From Natronorubrum sediminis (GTDB lineage Archaea; Halobacteriota; Halobacteria; Halobacteriales; Natrialbaceae), in contig NZ_FNWL01000003.1 of assembly GCF_900108095.1 (NCBI RefSeq), positions 1 to 50,440 of the forward strand: DNA of 50,440 nucleotides, read 5' to 3'. Both the position numbers and the translations under genes were made by a program. The notes below the pieces were generated by a model, which had not been told where the DNA came from, ran no database searches, and worked only from the letters and a program-made list of their open reading frames with translations. Shown here piece by piece: positions 1 through 11,670 of this stretch (its first letter is position 1; the number at the start of each line of letters is the position of its first letter).

Positions 1-12
1 GGATCACTCCGG

Positions 13-33
13 TTCGAAGGGGTTATGTACCCC
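13..33 (+). promoter_or_regulatory. rRNA operon promoter
   Basis: The stretch TTCGA, four G, TTATGTACCCC resembles the repeated promoters of haloarchaeal rRNA operons, in which a TTCGA element precedes a TTATGTA-type TATA box. The box lies at about 23-29, so transcription would start near 50, ahead of the 16S processing stem at 106. Further tandem promoters, common in this position, would lie outside the window. Assignment rests on remembered similarity. Confidence 0.6.
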
Positions 34-105
34 GGATGGCTTAGGAGTAGATCCGAAGGAAATGAGAATCCTACCCCTGCGGTCCGCCGTATAGATGGGA
101 TTTGA

Positions 106-139
106 TGTTAGCCTTGGTAGTTCGGTGTCGCTTGATCGG
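106..139 (+). other. 5' half of 16S processing stem (bulge-helix-bulge)
   Basis: Bases 106-123 are perfectly complementary to 1828-1845. They are followed by GGTG (124-127), which pairs with CACC at 1821-1824, a 3-nt bulge (128-130), and 131-139, which pairs with 1812-1820. A 4-bp helix flanked by a 3-nt bulge on each strand is the canonical archaeal bulge-helix-bulge site cut by the tRNA-splicing endonuclease EndA. Cutting here would release pre-16S rRNA. Confidence 0.9.
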
Positions 140-252
140 TCGGCGATCTGGGGGACATCGAACGTGGACCCATGTGTGAGTGTGTATCTTGGATACGACA
201 TTCACCGCCAAATTTAGCCCTCCCAGCTCATTGGGGCTGGGAGTTAGATAGC

Positions 253-1725
<1,473 letters not shown>

Positions 1726-1811
1726 ACAGACCGGGACTGGGGCGTCGCCCCAGCCCAGAAGCCGTGACGGTTTTCCGTCACGCAGTTCACGTTCGATCGC
1801 CCACCGTTAGG

Positions 1812-1845
1812 CCGATCGAGCACCTCAGAACTACCAAGGCTAACA
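1812..1845 (+). other. 3' half of 16S processing stem (bulge-helix-bulge)
   Basis: Partner of 106-139. Bases 1812-1820 pair with 131-139 (one G-U), CACC 1821-1824 pairs with 124-127, the TCA at 1825-1827 is the second 3-nt bulge, and 1828-1845 pairs perfectly with 106-123. Together the two halves give a textbook EndA substrate enclosing the 16S rRNA. Confidence 0.9.
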
Positions 1846-1878
1846 CTCACCTCGTGTCCACCATCGAGTGGTGGACGT

Positions 1879-1950
1879 GGGCCCATAGCTCAGTGGTAGA
1901 GTGCCTCCTTTGCAAGGAGGATGCCCAGGGTTCGAATCCCTGTGGGTCCA
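1879..1950 (+). tRNA. tRNA-Ala (TGC)
   Basis: Cloverleaf tRNA of 72 nt in the 16S-23S spacer, the usual place for tRNA-Ala in haloarchaeal operons. The acceptor GGGCCCA pairs with TGGGTCC (one G-U), the discriminator is A, the anticodon stem CTCCT/AGGAG closes the loop TTTGCAA giving anticodon TGC, and the T-loop is GGTTCGAATCC. CCA is not continued as CCA after the discriminator, so it is added after transcription. Confidence 0.98.
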
Positions 1951-2097
1951 TGACTCGGAGGAAATCACGGATCGTGTCCCTTAAGTGGGAGACGACCCGA
2001 GGATTGAATCCGAAGCAGAACCGATGCACCAGCCCGCGCAAGTGTGGCTGGGAAGGGTCAATGCAGGCCGGCCGTCTACCGGCGTGCAGATGAGACT

Positions 2098-2135
2098 GTG
2101 TGTACGTGTAGTCCAGGCGTCCACTGGACCCGTTC
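2098..2135 (+). other. 5' half of 23S processing stem
   Basis: Bases 2098-2116 pair with 5151-5169 with one mismatch. GCGTC (2117-2121) can pair with GACGC (5143-5147), and the sequence ending CGTTC pairs with 5132-5141. The unpaired CAC on this strand and AAA on the other flank the short central helix, so the stem looks like a bulge-helix-bulge site for EndA around pre-23S rRNA. The exact register is less clean than at 16S. Confidence 0.8.
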
Positions 2136-2183
2136 CCGGGTCACTTAACGATTACATCTTTGATGTAATCCCGATCCGATGAA

Positions 2184-5099
<2,916 letters not shown>

Positions 5100-5130
5100 C
5101 ATACATTATCGCATTGGATCCGTGACGCGG

Positions 5131-5170
5131 AGAACGGGTCCGGACGCAAACTGGACTACACATACACACG
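5131..5170 (+). other. 3' half of 23S processing stem
   Basis: Complement of 2098-2135: 5132-5141 pairs with the distal arm, GACGC (5143-5147) with 2117-2121, AAA is a 3-nt bulge and 5151-5169 forms the outer helix. It separates 23S from 5S and would be cut during pre-rRNA maturation. Confidence 0.8.
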
Positions 5171-5221
5171 GTCAGAGGCCACCGATTACGGTTTAGCGAC
5201 GGTTCGAGTCCGTTGATCGGC

Positions 5222-5343
5222 ATTACGGCGGCCAGAGCGACGAGGTGCCTCCCGTACCCATCCCGAACACGGAAGATAAGCTCGTCTGCGTATCGGCACG
5301 TACTGGAGTGCGCGAGCCTCTGGGATCCCCGATTCGCCGCCTT
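5222..5343 (+). rRNA. rrf: 5S ribosomal RNA
   Basis: About 122 nt. It contains the strongly conserved haloarchaeal 5S core GTACCCATCCCGAACACGG and the segment ACTGGAGTGCGCGAGCCTC. The 5' GGCGG pairs with the 3' CCGCC to close helix I. It is the last rRNA of the operon, about 120 bases after 23S. Confidence 0.97.
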
Positions 5344-5355
5344 CACTCATACTCT

Positions 5356-5377
5356 TTCAATCCCTCACGGGATTGAA
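5356..5377. repeat. 9-bp perfect hairpin after 5S
   Basis: TTCAATCCC, loop TCAC, GGGATTGAA form a perfect 9-bp stem between the 5S 3' end and the main terminator. It could be an RNA processing or first termination hairpin. It is not followed by a T-run. Confidence 0.7.
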
Positions 5378-5386
5378 CTCATAACA

Positions 5387-5424
5387 AACCCACAGAGCAA
5401 CAGCAATCGCTCTGTGGGTTTTTT
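5387..5424 (+). terminator. rRNA operon terminator (hairpin plus T-run)
   Basis: AACCCACAGAGC (5387-5398) is perfectly complementary to GCTCTGTGGGTT (5409-5420). The loop is 10 nt and the run of T continues to 5424. The shape is that of a bacterial intrinsic terminator. In archaea the T-run alone is usually what matters, so the long stem is noteworthy. It lies 40-80 bases after 5S and before the separate promoter of tRNA-Cys. Confidence 0.85.
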
Positions 5425-5472
5425 GCGTATAGCCAATACAGGTAGATAGCAACGGCTGTACTGTACCGCTAT

Positions 5473-5480
5473 GCTTAAAC
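5473..5480 (+). promoter_or_regulatory. TATA box of tRNA-Cys
   Basis: GCTTAAAC is centred about 28 bases before the first base of tRNA-Cys, the expected spacing for an archaeal TATA box with a start at or just before the tRNA. This suggests tRNA-Cys is transcribed independently of the rRNA operon. Confidence 0.6.
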
Positions 5481-5504
5481 GAACGGGGTGATAAGACGAG
5501 ATTG

Positions 5505-5581
5505 CGCCAAGGTGGCAGAGTCCGGCCGAACGCAGCGGCCTGCAGAGCCGCCCACCGCCGGTTCAAATCCGGCCCTTGGCT
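5505..5581 (+). tRNA. tRNA-Cys (GCA)
   Basis: Cloverleaf of 77 nt. The acceptor GCCAAGG pairs with CCTTGGC, the anticodon stem GCGGC/GCCGC encloses the loop CTGCAGA giving anticodon GCA, and the T-arm is CCGGTTCAAATCCGG. The discriminator is T (U73), the identity base for tRNA-Cys. A tRNA-Cys just after the rRNA operon is common in haloarchaea. Confidence 0.97.
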
Positions 5582-5682
5582 TAAATTCTCGTAACTTTTT
5601 GTGGGATATCAGCACGTAACCGACGTTAGAGTCACAAACTTACTCTCAGCCCAATTGAATCAGGGGGTGAATTCTCTGATAG

Positions 5683-6479
5683 CTAGCTTGGGGCTGCTTC
5701 AACGAGTCGGTCAATGCCCTCGAACATCTCGTCAATGGAACCGAGTGCAATCGTATAGGGGCCATCGTACCCGTGTTCTTCGAGTTGTGAGAAGAGTGAC
5801 TCAAAGTCGATCGTCCCGTGTCCAGGCATAAGGTGTTCTTCTTTGATGCCTCTGTTGTCGTTGAGTCGGACCTCGCAACAACGTTCGAGATCTAATTCAG
5901 AGATGAAGGCGTTGATACCGGCGTCTGCGAGGTGTGCATGTGCAGGATTAAACGCCCACTTGAGATTTGGCGAGTCCAACTCGTCAAAATACCGTTGGCA
6001 GTCTGTAAGGGTTGAGCAAAGGTAGTGGACCTCTGCGTCATCTGGTTCTGGATTCATATTTTCGAGCAAGAGATCGACGTCCTGCGTCTCTGCGTACGAT
6101 AAGAAACGATCGAGCCGATCAATGCTCACCTCCCGTCGTATCTCCTCGTCGGTTGTAAAGTGATATCCCGCGTGGACGATGATGCGGTCGGCTGACATGG
6201 CTGCGGCGATATCGACGTATCTTCGAAGGTACTCGTCCACAGCGTCACTCGTAAGGGGTGAGTTTTCGGCGGTATTCACGGCCGAGAGGGTATATGCAGT
6301 CCGAGACTAATTCCGTGTTCATCACAGGCCGATCGCACATCCTCGTATTCGACATCATCCAATGACTCGTTATCCAAACAGACATCGACATACTGTACGT
6401 CGTTCTCTGCTGCCCACAAAACGGCTTCAGACGGTGGGAAGCGTGTGCCGTGATCCATCCCGAATTGATTTCGATTCAT
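5683..6479 (-). pseudogene. frameshifted sugar-phosphate isomerase/epimerase-like TIM barrel
   Basis: Two reading frames on the minus strand join into one TIM-barrel protein of the xylose-isomerase-like (AP endonuclease family 2) type. The N-terminal 67 codons (6479-6276) end in a stop, while the remainder (198 codons from a GTG at 6279) continues in another frame. Removing one AT from the duplicated ATAT at 6291-6295 restores HTLSAVNTAEN in a single frame of about 264 codons. The usual metal-binding FDPxHA appears as FNPAHA, and the Glu expected on the last strand is missing (YTIALGS), so the catalytic site is also degenerate. The gene is richer in AT than most of the window and points away from the EboB-like gene at 6800. 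It may be a real pseudogene, a sequencing error or a recoded gene. Confidence 0.75.
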
Positions 6480-6799
6480 TCGTGGTCGTCACCTACCGAC
6501 TGGGTTTCGAGGCGCTACTATATCAATACTGACAAGAAATCAGTAGTGTCATCCTCTCGAGATTATGTGATTCGTAGCGAGTGTTTCCCCTCCGATGTCG
6601 CTTGCCAGTTCTAACGCACAGAGACGAGCGCAGTAGTCGAGGCTACACGGTCGTCGGTACGGCCCTCGAGTGTGCGCCCGGATACAACCGTTGCGCCGAT
6701 GGAATTGTCTGCCCTCCTTCGCGTTATTGAATATGCGGGGGTATGTTTACTGCTACCGTCTAACAATGCTTATGTCGTCACTCGCTGAACTCATGGCAG
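6480..6799. other. intergenic region between divergent genes
   Basis: This 320-base spacer separates the broken TIM-barrel gene (minus) and the EboB-like gene (plus), so it should hold both promoters. I see no convincing gene. Only short, low-quality open frames cross it. Confidence 0.6.
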
Positions 6800-7831
6800 A
6801 TGTCGTCAGACTACCCAACCCGAAAATCGGTGGGCTTGTTTCGAAACGAAGACGTGGGGTTCCAACAGAACATGCCGCCGGATTCCACGCGTATTCCGTG
6901 GATCGATAGCCATTCTCATGCCCACACTGGATCGTGGAACGACCGTCACGAGTTTGATTTGTCTGGAGGACTCGCCGTTGTCATGGTTGCAAGTAGTGCA
7001 TCGCGTGCACCGTATCGACCGATGACTGCTGAGGATATGCAGTCTCAGTGGGACGTTGCTATCAAGCGTTGTCACGCAATCTCGCGCAGTCACTTTTTTG
7101 AGCCGTACGTCGCGCTCGCGGTTCATACGACGAGAACACGAACGGAGAATTGGAAAACACTCGTTGAGAAGCTACCTGCATACGCCGAACTGGATGAGGT
7201 TATCGCAATCGGTGAGACCGGCATCTCGTTGAATACTGCGCAGGTGGCTGATCCGTGGCCACTCGAAACGCAGAAAGAAGTTGTCGCTAAACAGATGGCT
7301 GTTGCTCGAGACGCTAACGTCCCCTTCATCTGCCACACGCCAAAATCGATGAAATCGACTGGCGATCGGTGGGTACGAGGAAAAACAGAGAGTGGTCACA
7401 ACCTCCCTCCTTCTGATCAATTGTCCACAGAGGATTCGTTAGATCCAGAATCAGCGAAGATAGATGCGACCAAAATCGACGTCCAACTCGCAAACGAGGC
7501 AAACCTACCGGAGAGCCGGCTCGTAATCGATCATGCGAACGAGGAAACCGCTTCTTATGTGTTAGAAAATACAGATTGTTACGTCGGCTTTTCGATGTAT
7601 GGTCATCCATCGCATCCGCCTATCGAAACTGTCGCGGACACGATCGAAGAGTATGGCTCAGATCGAGTCGTGATTAATACTGACATGAGCGGCTCTGCCG
7701 AACAGCGACCGTGTGCTCTCAAAGAAGTGATTCTCGATCTACTTCGACTCGACGTCTCCCCGTCGGACGTTCGAGCAGCAGTGTACGAAAACCCACGTGA
7801 CATTTTGGGTCTCACCCACCTGCCCGAGTAA
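6800..7831 (+). CDS. TatD-family metal-dependent hydrolase, EboB-like
   Basis: 343-residue amidohydrolase-fold protein related to TatD and to EboB. Metal-site motifs are intact: HSH in IDSHSHAH (about residues 36-43), Glu in GETG, His in ICHTPKS, His in VIDHANEE and Asp in VINTD near the C-terminus. It carries an extra Ser/Asp-rich segment (about 193-232) between the last two helical parts compared with the EboB-like protein at 38716. The chosen ATG may be too early. Residue 25 (position 6872) is another Met much nearer the first strand. The substrate is unknown. It is divergent from a frameshifted isomerase-like gene, so the pair looks like an incomplete ebo-type locus. GC content is visibly lower than in the main chromosome-like part of the window, suggesting transfer. 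Confidence 0.8.
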   Translation: MSSDYPTRKSVGLFRNEDVGFQQNMPPDSTRIPWIDSHSHAHTGSWNDRHEFDLSGGLAVVMVASSASRAPYRPMTAEDMQSQWDVAIKRCHAISRSHFFEPYVALAVHTTRTRTENWKTLVEKLPAYAELDEVIAIGETGISLNTAQVADPWPLETQKEVVAKQMAVARDANVPFICHTPKSMKSTGDRWVRGKTESGHNLPPSDQLSTEDSLDPESAKIDATKIDVQLANEANLPESRLVIDHANEETASYVLENTDCYVGFSMYGHPSHPPIETVADTIEEYGSDRVVINTDMSGSAEQRPCALKEVILDLLRLDVSPSDVRAAVYENPRDILGLTHLPE

Positions 7832-7950
7832 ATGTGACTAACTAACTGCGTGTCTGTGCACACCTACGCCGATTATTTCGGATTACCGTGCACTAACTTG
7901 AGTAGTATTAGACCGTCGAATTCATTAGTATCAACCCTAATTGTCGTGAA

Positions 7951-8031
7951 CTACTCTGAGGCGTGCTTGCTCACTTCGTTGTGCAGGCTTCGACTCATCT
8001 CTTCAAATTCTACGGTTCCGAGTCCATCGGC
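7951..8031 (-). other. possible C-terminal gene remnant next to tRNA-Lys
   Basis: Downstream of tRNA-Lys on the same strand is a 26-codon frame ending in a stop and reading like protein sequence (segment EFEEMSRSLHNEVSKHASE). It is preceded at once by a stop codon and has no good start. It may be the tail of a gene lost next to the tRNA. The rest of 7832-8055 shows nothing recognisable. Confidence 0.2.
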
Positions 8032-8055
8032 TCACGAATCATTCGTCGTTAGAAG

Positions 8056-8129
<74 letters not shown>

Positions 8130-8155
8130 TTCGTATGCTACTTCCGTCGAGTGAT

Positions 8156-8163
8156 GGTTAAAC
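8156..8163 (-). promoter_or_regulatory. TATA box of tRNA-Lys
   Basis: Read on the minus strand, GTTTAACC is centred about 30 bases before the 5' end of tRNA-Lys, matching the archaeal promoter arrangement. Confidence 0.6.
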
Positions 8164-8245
8164 GTTTCTTTCTTCGTCAGTCAGTGGCTACTGGGAGGGG
8201 AAGAAGCGTCGTCGAGTCGTAATCCGGAGACCACTTCGGTACTAC

Positions 8246-8941
8246 TTACTCGAAGTACTGCTCGAGTGCGTCGGTGACGATCTCTCCGGGATTGGTCCCG
8301 TCGATCGAGGCGCGGCGGCGGAGATCGCGATAGGTTGTCGGAGAGAGTGTTATTTCGAGTTGTCCCAGTGTGACGTTGTGGTCGGCGAGGGCGTGTTCGA
8401 TAGGGGTGCCGTCGTTGACGGCGCTTGCGACCGCCCGGACGTCGCGGACGGTGAGGTTCCCATCGAGTGTGGCCCACGCGAGGAGATGTCTCGCTTCGCC
8501 ACCGACGCGGGCGATGTGTTTTGCAGCAGTGGGTGCAATTCCGCCGAGTGCGACCTGTTTGCGGACTGCTCGAGGAAGGTCGTGAACGCGGGCCCATTTT
8601 CGGATGAAGGAGATCGTGGCTTCGCCGTCGGTACGTTCGGCTGCTGCTTTGTACGATCCTTCACCGCGGACGAGAGCGGCACATGCGGCGGCGCCGCGGA
8701 GCATGTAGAGGTGGTCGTCGTTCGTCGAGCCACTCGCGAATTCGCGGACGGTTTCGGCGGCATCGGCGAGGCTGTCTGGATTATCTGGGTCAAATTGGAC
8801 CGCGTCACGGGCTCGTGAACCGGTGACTGATTCGTCTCCACGAATAACTGGCTCACCGACGGGTGATTCACGATCCGTTGGAACTGAGCGCCTTCGGTCG
8901 CGCCTGGTTCGTGAGCGATCGCTGGCCCGATTGTCAGTCAT
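8246..8941 (-). CDS. conserved haloarchaeal protein (DUF7119-like)
   Basis: 231 residues. It has a basic, disordered N-terminus (about 1-45) followed by a conserved helical region with segments such as YMLRGAAACAALVRGEG, GSYKAAAERT and GGIAPTAAKHIARV, then a C-terminal part (LSPTTYRDLRRRAS, GTNPGEIVTDAL) that resembles a ribbon-helix-helix or antitoxin-like DNA-binding tail. From memory the family is DUF7119, common in haloarchaea and of unknown role. The helical core recalls ParB-type helix-turn-helix proteins, so a nucleic-acid-binding role is plausible but inferred. The gene follows the small gene at 8993-9139 on the same strand. Confidence 0.75.
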   Translation of the reverse strand: MTDNRASDRSRTRRDRRRSVPTDRESPVGEPVIRGDESVTGSRARDAVQFDPDNPDSLADAAETVREFASGSTNDDHLYMLRGAAACAALVRGEGSYKAAAERTDGEATISFIRKWARVHDLPRAVRKQVALGGIAPTAAKHIARVGGEARHLLAWATLDGNLTVRDVRAVASAVNDGTPIEHALADHNVTLGQLEITLSPTTYRDLRRRASIDGTNPGEIVTDALEQYFE

Positions 8942-8992
8942 AACGTTGTTAGCCCTCTCACCGTAATAAATGGCGATGCTGCCGTTGAGGGC

Positions 8993-9139
8993 TCACTCAT
9001 TGCGCTTTTCGGCGAGGTGTTCCCAGATTTCTGTGCAACCAGCACCCTCTTCGATGTCGTCGAGATGCGCGTCGTCACGGTTAGTTGAGTCTTCCTCAGA
9101 GTCGAGTGGCTCGGGGTTGCAGTTGCCCACATCAGTCAT
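8993..9139 (-). CDS. 48-residue conserved haloarchaeal small protein
   Basis: A short frame that begins MTDVGNCNPE and ends GCTEIWEHLAEKRNE. It is very acidic at the N-terminus and carries the motif EEGAGCTEIWEHL, which I recall from small haloarchaeal proteins of unknown function. A TATA-like box on the minus strand (ACTTATG, 9164-9170) sits about 27 bases before the ATG, so the transcript would be leaderless, which supports a real gene. The two Cys (residues 7 and 35) could bind metal or form a disulfide. It lies 51 bases upstream of the DUF7119-like gene on the same strand. Confidence 0.7.
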   Translation of the reverse strand: MTDVGNCNPEPLDSEEDSTNRDDAHLDDIEEGAGCTEIWEHLAEKRNE

Positions 9140-9648
9140 GGCTACTCTTTCGAACAGGATCGGCATAAGTACCGCTTCGCCCGCAAGCGATACCCGTACT
9201 CGGCTCTATCGGTTAGTTCTGCCGCTATCTTCGACGTAAAAATGTGGGATTTTCAGCGTCGTGTTATCTTGTGAGCTGAGAGGGGGAGGTGTGAACGACG
9301 TGGACGTCACCTGTGGTTGGTCGTGTTCACTCTCGAGAGGTGGTCGTGTGTCGGTTGGTGTATCAGCAGGTGCGTGCGGTCGTGACTGTCGCAGCTGTGT
9401 CTCGATTGGCCTGTTCAGTTGTCGAACTCCGGTAGGGTGTTCGATCGAGCACAATTTAGGGGTAAAAACAACCGGTAAATGGGGCAGTACTCCGGTCGGG
9501 TTTGTAGCCCGGTTGGTCTGAGCATTCGAAGTAGCGCATCAGAGACGGACTCGAGGGTCACCGAATGGGTTCGAAGTGACCGAGCAGAGACGTCGTCCGA
9601 CGGCACCTGGTCGCGGCTGCTAAGTATTCGGACGATGGTTGATAGGGT
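9140..9648. other. 509-base stretch without a convincing gene
   Basis: The left end holds the minus-strand promoter of the 48-residue gene (ACTTATG, 9164-9170). The right end holds a plus-strand TATA-like TAAGTATTC (9621-9629) about 25 bases before the ATG at 9649. Between them only low-quality open frames are seen, including an 82-codon minus-strand frame with Pro/Thr/Arg bias that I do not consider coding. Confidence 0.6.
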
Positions 9649-9957
9649 ATGTCCGATCGACTGATTTCGGTCACTGCACACACGACGCTCGAATACGTCG
9701 AAGCGACGGCGACGGGCCGGGATTTCGAGTGGGAGTCGGTTGCGGTCGTAAACGCGACGACCGATGCGGACGAACCGACGACCGTCCGGTTGCAGTTCGA
9801 ACTCGACAATCTCTCCGAAGAACATCTGCCAAAGCATCTGACCGAGTGCGAACTGACGTCCGATCAAGCGCGGACGCTGGCGGCGGATCTCGAGGCGTAC
9901 GCGGATCGAGTCGAGAGTACAGTAACTGGCGGTGAGGACGGTGGAGACGAGCCGTAG
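9649..9957 (+). CDS. DUF6360-like haloarchaeal protein
   Basis: 102-residue acidic protein with alternating strands followed by a C-terminal helix (LTSDQARTLAADLEAYADRV). It matches my memory of the haloarchaeal DUF6360 family, whose function is unknown. A TATA-like element about 26 bases before the ATG implies a leaderless mRNA. No signal peptide or membrane segment is present, so it should be cytoplasmic. It is followed after 73 bases by the YciF-like gene. Confidence 0.7.
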   Translation: MSDRLISVTAHTTLEYVEATATGRDFEWESVAVVNATTDADEPTTVRLQFELDNLSEEHLPKHLTECELTSDQARTLAADLEAYADRVESTVTGGEDGGDEP

Positions 9958-10030
9958 GCGGCCCTCGTGACCTGCCGTCGCAGGCTCGTGACTTTTTCGC
10001 GCGAGTGGCGAACGATCGGCTGATCCCGCT

Positions 10031-10525
10031 ATGAGCATGGACACGATTCAGGACCTGTTCGAACACGGTCTCGAGGACATCTATCACGCCGAGCATCAGT
10101 TGATGGACACGCTCGAGGACCTCGAGTCGAACACCGAACGCGAGGAGATTTCACGGGCGTTCGCCGAACATCGCGAGGAGACTGAAACTCAGATCGAACG
10201 CTTAGAGGAAGTCTTCGACCTGTTCGGCGAGCCACCTGAGAAAGAAGAGTGTGAAGGAATCGAGGGACTCATCCAGGAGTACGAAGAGTTTGCGGCCGAG
10301 TCGCCCTCCCAGGAGGTCCTCGATTACCACAATATGGCGGCCGCGGAAAAGACGGAACACTACGAAATTGCGGCCTACGGCAACCTGATTCCACTCGCAG
10401 ATCAACTCGGGCTAGACGAGGGGGCGGACCTGCTCGAGGAGAATCTTCGGGAAGAACAGGACGCCCTCGAGGAACTCAAGCGGCTGACGGAGCAATTCGA
10501 TACCGACGCGATTCCGGCGCAGTGA
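10031..10525 (+). CDS. YciF/DUF892-type ferritin-like protein
   Basis: 164 residues, almost all helical. It begins with the family signature TIQDLFEHGLEDIYHAEHQL, and regularly spaced Glu/His residues in the four helices (EHQLMDTL, FAEHREETETQ, EKTEHYEIAAYGNL, LREEQDALEEL) form the predicted di-iron site of the DUF892/YciF ferritin-like family. The family is linked to stress responses; iron oxidation or storage is inferred from fold. The length is typical. It stands alone on the plus strand. Confidence 0.9.
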   Translation: MSMDTIQDLFEHGLEDIYHAEHQLMDTLEDLESNTEREEISRAFAEHREETETQIERLEEVFDLFGEPPEKEECEGIEGLIQEYEEFAAESPSQEVLDYHNMAAAEKTEHYEIAAYGNLIPLADQLGLDEGADLLEENLREEQDALEELKRLTEQFDTDAIPAQ

Positions 10526-10626
10526 AGATCGGTAGTGCTGGTGGTATCAAGTGGATGACCGTTTCCTCGCCCGACATCGCGTTGGCCAGCGCTACTTCTT
10601 TGAGCACGCCGTGAGTACGTACACCC

Positions 10627-11115
10627 GTGACACGGCCGGCTTCCTGGGTGAACGCGGACGAAGGCTTCTCCATTCGACCCGCTGAGCGTGCGGATTTACT
10701 CGCGATCGCTCGTATCGAGAACGAATCGTTCGCCCAGCCGTGGCCCTACGAAGCGTTCGAACGGTTTCTGGGTTCTCCCGGATTTCTCGTGGCGCTCGAG
10801 GGTGGGGCCGTCGCCGGCTACATCGTTGCCGACCTCACCGATGGGTTCGGCCGCCAACTCGGCCACGTAAAGGATATCGCCGTCCACCCCGACAATCGGA
10901 AGACGGGTGTCGGGTCGGCACTACTCTCTCGAGCGCTCGCGGTCCTTGCCGCGCGGGGAGCCGATTCGGTCAAACTCGAGGTGCGGCGGTCGAACGAGCG
11001 GGCAAAACGCCTGTACCGACAGTTCGGCTTTGAGGCGTTGCGAACGGTGCCCGAGTACTATCAGGACGGAGAGGATGCGATCGTGATGATTCACAAACTT
11101 GGAAACGGTCGCTGA
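10627..11115 (+). CDS. rimI: ribosomal-protein-S18-alanine N-acetyltransferase-like GNAT protein
   Basis: 162-residue GNAT acetyltransferase of the RimI / archaeal N-terminal acetyltransferase (Ard1-like) type. The acetyl-CoA motif A is VHPDNRKTGVGSALLSRAL (about residues 88-106, R/Q-x-x-G-x-G/A type) and the family's LEVRRSNERAKRLYRQFGF follows. In archaea such enzymes acetylate protein N-termini rather than only S18. The start is a GTG at 10627. The acidic N-terminal ASWVNADEGFSIRPAERAD precedes the first strand, so the start fits. Confidence 0.88.
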   Translation: MTRPASWVNADEGFSIRPAERADLLAIARIENESFAQPWPYEAFERFLGSPGFLVALEGGAVAGYIVADLTDGFGRQLGHVKDIAVHPDNRKTGVGSALLSRALAVLAARGADSVKLEVRRSNERAKRLYRQFGFEALRTVPEYYQDGEDAIVMIHKLGNGR

Positions 11116-11189
11116 ATCGATCACTTCGACCCGTTTCGCCGCGGCGGTTGGACGTGGACGTTTTACCGACGGCGTTCGTACGGACCGGT

Positions 11190-11645
11190 ATGGGATATGC
11201 GTGTCCGGTTTGTGAAGCGGAACAAGCAGACGCGGTCCACCTCGCAAATCATCTCGCGATTACGGCTTCACTCGGTCGCGAGGACCACCGCGGGTGGCTC
11301 GAGGAGTACGCGCCGGAGTGGAGTGAGTGTTCACCCGAGGAGTTAGGCGAACGCGTCGCGCCTCACGCCGAGGAAATCGAGACGCCAGAGTTCGAGGGGA
11401 CGAGCCACGGCCACGACCACGGTCGTCCGGGTGGTCTCGAACAGGGACTCGCTCAGCAAAGTCGCCAGCCCGGGCGCGGATCGCTGTCGGCCGCGGCCGA
11501 AAGTGCATTGCAGGAAGCTCAAGAGATGACACGACAGATGCACGACGAGGACGACTCTGCGGAGAGCGACTCCGAGGCGGTCGCCGACGAGGAGACGACC
11601 CAGACGGACGACGGGAGGGCCGAGCACGGAAACGAAAACGCGTAA
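11190..11645 (+). CDS. DUF5810 protein with N-terminal zinc-knuckle-like motif
   Basis: 151 residues from the ATG at 11190, preferred over an upstream in-frame start because MGYACPVCEAEQAD is the conserved beginning I know for this haloarchaeal family. CPVC near the N-terminus followed by a paired His (HLANHLAI) suggests a C2H2-type zinc site. The second half is a disordered, acidic, Gln/His-rich tail. Function unknown. It is followed 25 bases later by a DUF5809 gene, a pairing that is conserved in my memory of haloarchaeal genomes. Confidence 0.85.
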   Translation: MGYACPVCEAEQADAVHLANHLAITASLGREDHRGWLEEYAPEWSECSPEELGERVAPHAEEIETPEFEGTSHGHDHGRPGGLEQGLAQQSRQPGRGSLSAAAESALQEAQEMTRQMHDEDDSAESDSEAVADEETTQTDDGRAEHGNENA

Positions 11646-11670
11646 CTGTCTTTCTCTCGTTTGCTCCGAT

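Noticed and set aside
5356-5377. TTCAATCCC/GGGATTGAA hairpin resembling the end of a CRISPR repeat
   Set aside because: Only a single copy is present, there are no spacers, and its place directly after 5S rRNA fits a transcript hairpin.
9206-9454. Minus-strand open frame of 82 codons
   Set aside because: Its Pro/Thr/Arg bias lacks the acidic character of its neighbours, and no start signal or family resemblance is visible.
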